Below, one piece after another: positions 1-4,648 of a stretch of 6,345 bases of DNA. This DNA comes from Candidatus Omnitrophota bacterium (lineage in GTDB: Bacteria; Omnitrophota; Gorgyraeia; Zapsychrales; JANLHA01): contig JAHFFS010000091.1 of assembly GCA_023247815.1 (NCBI GenBank), positions 1-6,345 of the forward strand, written 5' to 3'. Each line of letters begins with the position of its first letter. Position 1 is the stretch's first letter. A model generated the notes under the pieces. It saw nothing but the letters and a program-made list of their open reading frames with translations, was not told the origin of the DNA and did not search any database. The position numbers and the translations under genes are program-made.

Positions 1-4
1 CGTA

Positions 5-34
5 CTCACCCCGTAGGTGGACCTACGGGGTGAG
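5..34. repeat. Perfect palindrome / hairpin at window start
   Basis: The arm CTCACCCCGTAGGT (5-18) is followed by GG and then by its exact reverse complement (21-34). As RNA this would fold into about 13 base pairs closed by a TGGA loop. No T-run follows on the + strand, so it is not a classical intrinsic terminator for an upstream gene. It lies 23 nt before the DUF2203 start codon. It could be a terminator of a non-canonical kind, a processing site, or a copy of a dispersed palindromic repeat. The 7-mer ACCTACG and its complement recur in the inverted-repeat element near 1740-1783. Confidence 0.7.
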
Positions 35-57
35 GTCTTGGTTGCCGAAAGGATGAT

Positions 58-450
58 ATGTTTGCTAAATATTTCACACCCCAGGAAGCCAATCAACGAC
101 TGCCTCTTGTTAAGCGGATTGTTGGCGACATTTTGATCAAGGGCAAAAAGCTGAAATCTTTGCTCAAAGAAGACGATGCTCAGGATGTACAACGACGGGC
201 CGGCGTCCTGGAAGAAGAGATCGGCGTCTTGATGGCTGAGTTGGAGGAACTGGGTTGTTTTTTCAAAGACTGGAATTTTGAGATTGGTTTGGTGGATTTT
301 CCCGCGCTCATTGAGGGCCGAGAAGTCTTTTTGTGCTGGCGTAGTGATGAAGAAAATATTTCTTGGTATCATCCCGTCGAGGAAGGTTACGCCAGCCGCC
401 AACCCATTCCCCAGCAATTTTTTTCGATCAAAAGTGAGGAACAGAGATGA
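58..450 (+). CDS. DUF2203 family protein
   Basis: This 130-aa cytoplasmic protein has no signal peptide or membrane segment. It matches my memory of the DUF2203 family, whose members are usually about 120-140 aa. The N-terminus has the YFTPQEANQRLPLV pattern (residues 5-18). A charged helical stretch, probably a coiled coil, spans about 25-66. The family signature region is GLVDFPALIEGREVFLCW (77-94), followed by a WYHPVEEGY segment (103-111). No biochemical function is established for the family, so none is assigned. The ATG at 58 has AAAGGA four nt upstream, a tight but workable SD. The stop codon overlaps the start of the following glutathione S-transferase gene (ATGA, 447-450), so the two are probably co-transcribed and translationally coupled. 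Confidence 0.87.
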   Translation: MFAKYFTPQEANQRLPLVKRIVGDILIKGKKLKSLLKEDDAQDVQRRAGVLEEEIGVLMAELEELGCFFKDWNFEIGLVDFPALIEGREVFLCWRSDEENISWYHPVEEGYASRQPIPQQFFSIKSEEQR

Positions 451-1037
451 AACTTTATTACACCAAACGTTCACCCTACGGCCGAAAAGCCAGGATCATG
501 GCTTTAGAAAAAAAGATTGCTTTGGAGTTGGTGGAAGTGGACTTGGCAAACAAACCAGAAAATCTTTACCAGGCCAATCCGCTTGGGAAGATCCCCGTTC
601 TTGAATTGGCCGACGGTCGCACGTTGTGCGACAGTCCACTCATTTGTGAATATTTGGATGGTCTTAGTCCGGAACCAAAATTTTTAGCGCAAGAACTGCG
701 GCAGCGTCTGGTAACTCTTAACCTGGCCGCCATTGCTGATGGGCTCATGGACGTGACCATTGCCGCTTATATGGAAAAGCAGCGGCATACTCAAGATTTT
801 CATCAACGCTTTGTTCAACTTCAGGAAGAAACGATTCAGCGCTGCTTGGCTTTTTTTGACCAACAAGTGCAAGAGCTTGAGCCGATGAATTTAGCGTCGG
901 TCGGTGTCATCAGCGCGATCGGCTATATCCAATTCCGGGTGGCATCGCTTTGGAACCCAAAAGCATATTCGCGTTTGGCCAGCTGGTATGAAAAGCAGAT
1001 GCGGCGCCCGAGTTTTCAGTCGACAATTCCCGGCTGA
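447..1037 (+). CDS. Glutathione S-transferase family protein (YibF-like)
   Basis: This 196-aa soluble protein has the two-domain glutathione S-transferase layout. The N-terminal thioredoxin-like domain (about 1-75) starts MKLYYTKRSPYGRKAR, where Ser9 sits at the usual catalytic or thiol-contacting position. It contains NPLGKIPVL (44-52) with the cis-proline at Pro50. The glutathione gamma-glutamyl contact appears as CDSPLICEYLD (61-71, Asp62/Ser63). The helical C-terminal domain includes AIADGLMD (about 94-101), which closely resembles E. coli YibF as I remember it. The natural substrate is unknown, and many uncultured bacteria with such proteins lack glutathione, so another thiol is possible. 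The start codon lies inside the stop of the DUF2203 gene, which points to coupled translation. No separate promoter is visible. Confidence 0.9.
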   Translation: MKLYYTKRSPYGRKARIMALEKKIALELVEVDLANKPENLYQANPLGKIPVLELADGRTLCDSPLICEYLDGLSPEPKFLAQELRQRLVTLNLAAIADGLMDVTIAAYMEKQRHTQDFHQRFVQLQEETIQRCLAFFDQQVQELEPMNLASVGVISAIGYIQFRVASLWNPKAYSRLASWYEKQMRRPSFQSTIPG

Positions 1038-1060
1038 AGATTAGAGCTGGCGAACCATAA

Positions 1061-1140
1061 GTCATTGCGAGGAGTCATCAAATTTAAATAGCAACGAAGC
1101 AATCTTTTATGTGAGATTGCTTCGCTTCGCTCGCAATGAC
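1061..1140. repeat. Dispersed palindromic MITE-like repeat (GTCATTGCGAG type)
   Basis: The ends GTCATTGCGA (1061-1070) and TCGCAATGAC (1131-1140) are perfect 10-bp inverted repeats. A nested stem, CGAAGCAATCT (1095-1105) with AGATTGCTTCG (1114-1124), closes over an 8-nt loop. The region between the outer and inner stems is asymmetric (24 nt on the left, 6 nt on the right), which suggests that the left arm has diverged or carries an insertion. This sequence type recurs in many unrelated bacterial genomes, where its reverse strand is often translated by mistake as a peptide containing SLRAKRSN; that peptide is encoded here too. It carries no gene and fills most of the GST-Nudix gap. Whether it also acts as a terminator is not evident, because no T-run follows. 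Confidence 0.85.
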
Positions 1141-1167
1141 AGTTGATTTAAGAGGCAGGTATTTGTT

Positions 1168-1662
1168 ATGAAAGTCAAAGGAAAGAAATACACATTTCTT
1201 GTGCGAGAAGCAAAGCTCCCCGACGGGCGCACAACCCGAGTGGAAATGATTGAGCATCCTGGGGCGGCTCTGATCATCCCTTTCATCACTTCGCGTAAAA
1301 TCATTATGTTACGGCAATACCGGGCCGTCCTGGGCCGCTATCTTTATGAACTTCCCGCCGGGACTTTGGAAAAAGGCGAAAAACCGCTGTCTTGTGCCCA
1401 ACGGGAATTGGCCGAGGAAACCGGATACGGTGCTAAAAAATTAACCCAGCTGGGAAAAATCATTCCGGTCCCAGGGTATTCGGATGAGGTGATCCATATT
1501 TTTAAGGCAGAAGGCCTTGCAAGGCAGGACGCTGTCAAAGATGTTGATGAAATCATTCAGACGTTTCTGATGTCCCGTCAAGAAGTGCTAAGTCATTTTC
1601 GTAAAGGTAAGATTGTCGATGGAAAAACAATCTGCGCCTTGGCCTTTTGCGGGTGGTTGTAG
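1168..1662 (+). CDS. Nudix hydrolase, probable ADP-ribose pyrophosphatase
   Basis: This 164-aa soluble enzyme probably hydrolyses ADP-ribose, or a related nucleoside diphosphate sugar, to AMP and a sugar phosphate. The Nudix box is complete: Gly65, Glu71, Arg79-Glu80, Glu83-Glu84 and Gly86 follow the GX5EX7REUXEEXGU spacing, with hydrophobic Leu81 and Tyr87 at the U positions. It is preceded by LRQYRAVLGRYLYELPAG (48-65), typical of the ADP-ribose hydrolase branch. It is followed by PVPGYSDEVIHIF (100-112), whose proline lies about 15 residues past the box as in ADP-ribose hydrolases. The length is slightly shorter than the usual 170-200 aa, but the fold appears complete. The SD is weak (AGAGGCAGG, 1151-1159). 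Substrate choice between ADP-ribose and other NDP-sugars cannot be settled from sequence. The gene stands alone, bounded by repeats on both sides. Confidence 0.92.
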   Translation: MKVKGKKYTFLVREAKLPDGRTTRVEMIEHPGAALIIPFITSRKIIMLRQYRAVLGRYLYELPAGTLEKGEKPLSCAQRELAEETGYGAKKLTQLGKIIPVPGYSDEVIHIFKAEGLARQDAVKDVDEIIQTFLMSRQEVLSHFRKGKIVDGKTICALAFCGWL

Positions 1663-1666
1663 GTGA

Positions 1667-1683
1667 GGACAAAGGGGCTGTCC
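1667..1683. repeat. Short hairpin after the Nudix gene
   Basis: GGACA (1667-1671) pairs with TGTCC (1679-1683) across a 7-nt loop, starting 4 nt after the Nudix stop. No T-run follows. The sequence resembles the GGGACAG...CTGTCCC palindromes often found as REP-type repeats in bacterial genomes. It could be a remnant of one or simply a short mRNA 3' hairpin. Confidence 0.35.
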
Positions 1684-1694
1684 CTGGAAAGTAC

Positions 1695-1785
1695 TGACTT
1701 ACGCAAAAGTAATAAAACATTGTGGTAGTCAGTATCTCGACCTACGCTTTCTAAATACGCAATTCTATTATTTATGCGTAGGTCA
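1695..1785. repeat. Possible MITE-like element with imperfect 23-bp inverted ends
   Basis: The left end beginning TGACTTACGCAAAAGTAATA (1695-1717) and the reverse complement of the right end (1763-1785) agree at 19 of 23 positions, which bounds a 91-bp unit. A third partial copy, GACCTACGC (1739-1747), lies inside in the left-end orientation and is a perfect 9-bp inverted match to 1776-1784. A further palindrome, TACTGACT (1692-1699) with AGTCAGTA (1727-1734), overlaps the left end. No coding capacity and no clear target-site duplication were found. The element sits in the Nudix-htpX gap. It could be a small non-autonomous transposon, a decayed insertion-sequence end pair, or a complex operator region. 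Confidence 0.5.
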
Positions 1786-1806
1786 ATAACAAGCCCTAGG
1801 CTACAA

Positions 1807-1830
1807 GTCTCAAGTTAAACGACTTGAGAC
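1807..1830 (+). other. Hairpin in the htpX leader region
   Basis: GTCTCAAGT (1807-1815) pairs perfectly with ACTTGAGAC (1822-1830), giving a 9-bp stem with a 6-nt loop. The next bases, CCTGTGACAGG (1830-1840), form another palindrome, and GGAGAC-like units repeat at 1839-1844 and 1845-1851. No T-run follows the stem, so termination is unlikely. The structure ends 28 nt before the htpX-like SD and could affect its translation or mRNA stability, but nothing in the sequence proves this. Confidence 0.45.
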
Positions 1831-1873
1831 CTGTGACAGGAGACGGGAGACTTAAGTAAGGAGGGCTGTTGTC

Positions 1874-2851
1874 ATGTTTTCTTTACAAGCGCGTATGGGA
1901 CTTTTGTTGGCAGCGTTTTTTGCCATCATCTATGCCACGGTGGTCATGTTGGGGACGGCCATGGGCATTGGGAATTTTTATTTCTATTTGATTCTTTCTC
2001 TGGGTCTCATGTACATCCAATTTATGGTGGGGCCAAAGATTGTGGAATGGACCATGCGGGTCCGTTATGTCCTTCGGGAAGAGTATCCAGAACTTTTCAG
2101 CATGGTTGAAGATATGGCCCGTCGGGCTGGGATCCCGATGCCGCGGATTTGTATCGCTGCGATGAGTACGCCCAACGCCTTTGCTTTTGGCCGCGGGATC
2201 CACGATGGCCGGGTCTGTGTCAGCGAAGGCATTATGCGGTTGTTAAATAAGGAAGAACTGCGGGCGGTTTTAGGACATGAATTGACCCATCTGAAAAATC
2301 GAGACGTGGTGACGATCACGTTGTTGTCGGTGGTGCCGATGATTTTGTATCGTGTTGCCTGGCATTTTTTGTTTTGGGGCGGCGGTGGTCGTCGGGACCG
2401 CGACCGCGGCAATACGGCATTGATCGGATTGGCCGCTTTTTTATTTTATTTCATCACCAATTTGTTGGTCTTGTATGCCTCGCGGATCAGAGAATATTTT
2501 GCCGATCAAGGGTCGGTTGAATTGGGCAACCGCCCCGAAGACTTGGCGAGTGCTTTGTATAAATTGGTTTATGGATCAGCACGCATGGACAAAGATGATT
2601 TGAAAGAGACGGAAGGAATGAAGGCGTTTTTTATCAATGACCCGTCGTTGGCCCGCAGTGAGATCAAGGAATTGAGTCAATTGGATATGGATCATAGCGG
2701 AACAATCGATCCTGAAGAGTTGGCGGTCTTAAGGCAACAAACAATTTCTTTATCGTTCAGTGATCAATTGATGGAGTTTTTAAGCACGCATCCGAACATG
2801 CTCAAGCGCATCCAACATCTTTCGGAATTGAGCGCACACCCCCGGGGTTAA
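1874..2851 (+). CDS. htpX: HtpX-like M48 family membrane zinc metalloprotease with EF-hand loop
   Basis: This 325-aa integral membrane protease probably degrades damaged or misassembled membrane proteins. Two N-terminal membrane segments (about 8-30 and 35-53) precede the M48 domain. The zinc site is HELTH (His135, Glu136, His139), with the third ligand probably Glu207 in SRIREYFAD. PNAFAFGRG (100-108) is a family landmark. Two further hydrophobic stretches (about 147-168 and 181-203) flank the basic loop GGGGRRDRDRG. THPNMLKRI (305-313) matches the usual C-terminal THP motif. Residues 271-282 form a full EF-hand calcium loop: Asp271, Asp273, Ser275, Gly276, Ile278 and Glu282. E. coli HtpX lacks this, though I recall similar loops in some divergent M48 homologues. 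The ATG at 1874 has a strong AAGGAGG SD (1858-1864) nine nt upstream. The last four codons and the stop lie inside a tandem GC-rich repeat. Confidence 0.9.
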   Translation: MFSLQARMGLLLAAFFAIIYATVVMLGTAMGIGNFYFYLILSLGLMYIQFMVGPKIVEWTMRVRYVLREEYPELFSMVEDMARRAGIPMPRICIAAMSTPNAFAFGRGIHDGRVCVSEGIMRLLNKEELRAVLGHELTHLKNRDVVTITLLSVVPMILYRVAWHFLFWGGGGRRDRDRGNTALIGLAAFLFYFITNLLVLYASRIREYFADQGSVELGNRPEDLASALYKLVYGSARMDKDDLKETEGMKAFFINDPSLARSEIKELSQLDMDHSGTIDPEELAVLRQQTISLSFSDQLMEFLSTHPNMLKRIQHLSELSAHPRG

Positions 2852-2879
2852 ACCCCGGGAGTTACACCCCGGGAGTGCG
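2833..2879. repeat. GC-rich tandem/palindromic repeat over the htpX stop codon
   Basis: Three successive units of 13-14 bp begin CCCCGGG (2840-2852, 2853-2866, 2867-2879), with consensus CCCCGGGAGTTA. Because CCCCGGGG is itself palindromic, several stems are possible. CCCGGGG (2841-2847) pairs with CCCCGGG (2853-2859) over a TTAAA loop, and CGCAC (2833-2837) pairs with GTGCG (2875-2879) to enclose the whole set. The htpX stop TAA (2849-2851) is in the first loop. No immediate T-run follows; the nearest T-rich stretch is about 20 nt downstream. It may be a 3' mRNA-stabilising structure, an imperfect terminator, or a dispersed palindromic repeat that inserted at the gene end. Confidence 0.75.
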
Positions 2880-2904
2880 TGGAATATCCCCTTTCAAATT
2901 TTTC

Positions 2905-2934
2905 TTTACATTCCACACGTATGTGTGGTATCCT
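2905..2934 (+). promoter_or_regulatory. Promoter with palindromic operator, candidate LexA/SOS site
   Basis: TTTACA (2905-2910) forms a good -35 box. TATCCT (2929-2934), preceded by an extended TGG, forms the -10 after an 18-nt spacer. CCACAC-GTAT-GTGTGG (2913-2928) is a perfect 6-bp inverted repeat that fills almost the whole spacer, the usual place for a repressor that blocks RNA polymerase. Transcription would begin near 2941, about 44 nt before the start codon at 2985. Because dinB genes are commonly controlled by LexA, and LexA motifs differ between phyla, this palindrome is a reasonable LexA-box candidate. It matches neither the E. coli nor the Bacillus consensus, and another repressor is possible. 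Confidence 0.5.
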
Positions 2935-2984
2935 CCGATTGTCCTAACATTTTCCATCACAACACACCATTTTTAGAGACAGAT

Positions 2985-3269
2985 ATGTTTAACAGCGATT
3001 CACGTTGGGACCGGCAGCTTCCCAGTCAAGGATATGAAGAAGATATGATTGAGGTCGGCGCTCTTTTCAAAGGGGGCAGCATCATCCCCAAGGCCTTTAT
3101 CTGGAAAAACCGTAAATATCAAATCAAGGAAATGACCTATCATTGGCAGGAACGGCGCGGGGTGGAAGTGCTTTATTATTTTACCGTCAGCGACGGCAGC
3201 AACCTTTATCAGATTTATCTGAACAACCGTTATATGCATTGGCGATTGGAAAAGGTATGTCCGCTTTGA
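2985..3269 (+). CDS. Small DUF6504-like protein, putative partner of DinB
   Basis: This 94-aa soluble protein has no known function. Its centre and C-terminus follow a pattern I remember from DUF6504, a beta-rich domain at the C-terminus of ImuB-type Y-family polymerases: PKAFIWKNRKYQIKEM (about 34-49), then a Trp-containing strand, YYFTVSDGSNLYQIYLNN, and a closing WRLEKV (86-91). Here the domain is a separate gene overlapping dinB by 13 nt, so the two are probably translated together. I chose ATG 2985 rather than the in-frame GTG at 2925, because the GTG lies inside the promoter and upstream of the predicted transcript start. The SD before 2985 is weak (AGAGA, 2975-2979). Inferred role: an accessory subunit that modulates the polymerase or its DNA contact. 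The family call is from pattern memory only. Confidence 0.7.
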   Translation: MFNSDSRWDRQLPSQGYEEDMIEVGALFKGGSIIPKAFIWKNRKYQIKEMTYHWQERRGVEVLYYFTVSDGSNLYQIYLNNRYMHWRLEKVCPL

Positions 3270-4429
3270 TCATGCATGTGGATATGGACGCTTTTTTTGC
3301 CTCGGTCGAACAGCAGGCAAACCCGGCTTTGCGCGGGAAACCGGTGATCATCGGCGGACGGGACAACAAATACCATTCGATCATCTGTGCCGCCTCGTAT
3401 GAAGCCAAGGCCTTAGGCATTAAGAATGCGATGTTTTCGCAAGAGGCCTTGCGCATTTGTCCGCAGGCCATTTTTGTTCCGGCCAACACCGCGAAATACG
3501 TTTACACATCGAATCAGATCTTCACGATCCTCAAAAGCTATACCCCGCAGGTTGAAAAATTTTCGGTCGATGAATTTTTTTTAGACATCACCGGCAGTGT
3601 CGGTCTTTTTGGCTCGGCGGAAAATATCGCCCAGGATTTGAAGCGCCGCATCCGGCAGGCTTTTGGCATCACCTGTTCGATTGGGGTGGCACCTACCAAG
3701 CTTTCAGCCAAACTCATGGTGAAATTGAAAAAGCCGGATGGTCTCTTGATCGTGGATCGTGCACAGGTTTTGGAAATCCTTCAAGACCTTCCCATCGAGA
3801 AAATATGCGGCATCGGCCCGCGTTTGAAAAAACGATTTCATCAGTTGGGGATCCTGACCTGCGGCCAACTCGCGCAATATCCTGACGATATTCTCGACGA
3901 TCATTTTGGGGTGACGGGGTTGTGGCTCAAAGCTATTTGTCTGGTTCAGGATCATTCCGCTGTTGAATATTTTGAAGAAAAAAATACGCCGCCAAAGTCG
4001 GTTGGCCATTCGCAGACGCTGCGGGAAGTCACATCTGACCAGCCCTATATTCGCAGTTGGATTTATCTTTTAGCCGAGATGGTTGCCCAGCGTTTGCGGC
4101 AAAAGGGCCTGCAGGGCCGGACGATTTATTTTTACGCGAGTGATGGTTTTGAAGGCGGTTATGCCAAACGTAAGACTTTTCATGAGCCAACTTACGATGG
4201 CCAGGATATTTATCAGCGGTGTTTAGAGATCATTCGGCTTTTGGGGCAGGCAAGCCTGACGGTCCGGGTCTTGGGTGTGAGCGTTTCCAACTTGTCTGCG
4301 GCAGACAGCCATTACCTCTTTGAAGAGCAAAACAAAAGGGATCGTGTCCTTAAGGCCGTGGATCAAATCAATCACCGTTTTGGCGATTGGACCGTGGTCC
4401 CCGCGGCGTTAAAAGCAGCGGTTTATTGA
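3257..4429 (+). CDS. dinB: DNA polymerase IV, Y-family translesion polymerase
   Basis: This 390-aa enzyme is a low-fidelity polymerase that copies past DNA lesions. All three metal-binding acids are present: Asp9 in HVDMDAFFASVE, and Asp105-Glu106 in FSVDEFFLDITG. Phe14 is at the steric-gate position that excludes ribonucleotides. Palm and fingers span about 1-165, a helix-hairpin-helix thumb includes EKICGIGPRLKKRFHQLGI (181-199), and the little-finger domain covers about 245-345, opening with KSVGHSQT. Near the C-terminus, where many homologues have a QLSLF-like clamp-binding motif, this protein has SHYLF (351-355) without the glutamine. The SVDEFF motif and GIKNAMF (54-60) are slightly unusual variants. 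The ATG at 3257 fits homologous N-termini; a longer in-frame extension back to 3143 overlaps the upstream gene and is rejected. The gene overlaps the DUF6504-like gene and is likely co-regulated with it. Confidence 0.95.
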   Translation: MSALIMHVDMDAFFASVEQQANPALRGKPVIIGGRDNKYHSIICAASYEAKALGIKNAMFSQEALRICPQAIFVPANTAKYVYTSNQIFTILKSYTPQVEKFSVDEFFLDITGSVGLFGSAENIAQDLKRRIRQAFGITCSIGVAPTKLSAKLMVKLKKPDGLLIVDRAQVLEILQDLPIEKICGIGPRLKKRFHQLGILTCGQLAQYPDDILDDHFGVTGLWLKAICLVQDHSAVEYFEEKNTPPKSVGHSQTLREVTSDQPYIRSWIYLLAEMVAQRLRQKGLQGRTIYFYASDGFEGGYAKRKTFHEPTYDGQDIYQRCLEIIRLLGQASLTVRVLGVSVSNLSAADSHYLFEEQNKRDRVLKAVDQINHRFGDWTVVPAALKAAVY

Positions 4430-4457
4430 CCAGCGCATGCCCTGTTGTTTGAGATGC

Positions 4458-4474
4458 GGCTAAAAGCCTTTTTT
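4458..4474 (+). terminator. Possible weak intrinsic terminator after dinB
   Basis: GGCT (4458-4461) pairs with AGCC (4465-4468) across an AAA loop and is followed directly by six T (4469-4474). It lies 28 nt after the dinB stop, the right place for a terminator. The stem is only 4 bp, so it may be weak or nonfunctional. Confidence 0.35.
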
Positions 4475-4520
4475 CGACCGATCTGTCTGGAATTAGAGAA
4501 GATAGCTTCCAAAATAGCAA

Positions 4521-4548
4521 TTGACAGTTGCTGTAGATATGTTATTCT
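4521..4548 (+). promoter_or_regulatory. Sigma-70-type promoter for the secreted protein gene
   Basis: A perfect -35 TTGACA (4521-4526) is followed after 16 nt by TATTCT (4543-4548) as the -10. The start point would be near 4555, giving a leader of about 94 nt before ATG 4649. The -35 is embedded in an inverted repeat, AGCAA (4516-4520) with TTGCT (4528-4532), which could be a binding site for a regulator. The 4430-4648 gap otherwise contains only the weak terminator and a leader hairpin. Confidence 0.55.
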
Positions 4549-4600
4549 TAAATCAAATTTTTGTATTTAGTGTTTATTGAGGAAGTCGGCTTGATAGCGC

Positions 4601-4625
4601 TGAGCAATGTCAAGTCAGATGCTCA
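4601..4625 (+). other. Leader hairpin ahead of the secreted protein gene
   Basis: TGAGCA (4601-4606) pairs with TGCTCA (4620-4625) over a 13-nt loop. The stem ends 12 nt before the AGGAGG SD (4638-4643) and could form in the predicted leader transcript. It is only 6 bp and matches no riboswitch or RNA family I recognise. Confidence 0.3.
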
Positions 4626-4648
4626 TTTAACAAAAACAGGAGGAAGAA

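Noticed and set aside
278..604. 108-aa plus-strand frame spanning the DUF2203/GST junction
   Set aside because: It overlaps two well-supported genes in another frame and its peptide shows no recognisable domain.
1107..1304. 65-aa minus-strand reading frame ending in SLRAKRSNLT
   Set aside because: Its C-terminus is the translated palindromic repeat and the remainder is antisense to the Nudix gene. SLRAKRSN peptides are a known kind of spurious prediction from this repeat.
1663..1873. CRISPR array or tRNA among the repeated motifs of the Nudix-htpX gap
   Set aside because: The repeats are inverted and unevenly spaced with no uniform spacers, and no cloverleaf with a plausible anticodon arm could be formed.
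2065..2412. 115-aa minus-strand frame, and a similar one at 1883-2203
   Set aside because: Both are antisense shadows of the htpX coding sequence, without independent SD or domain evidence.
2925..2984. GTG-initiated N-terminal extension of the DUF6504-like gene
   Set aside because: The extension starts inside the operator, ahead of the predicted transcript start, has no SD, and its peptide looks non-conserved.
3143..3256. 38-residue N-terminal extension of DinB
   Set aside because: It overlaps the upstream gene out of frame, and Pol IV proteins normally start a few residues before HVDMD, as the ATG at 3257 does.
4550..4648. Riboswitch or attenuator in the leader of the secreted protein gene
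   Set aside because: Only a 6-bp hairpin and a 5-bp alternative (CTTGA/TCAAG) were found, with no terminator-like stem or conserved motif of a known class.
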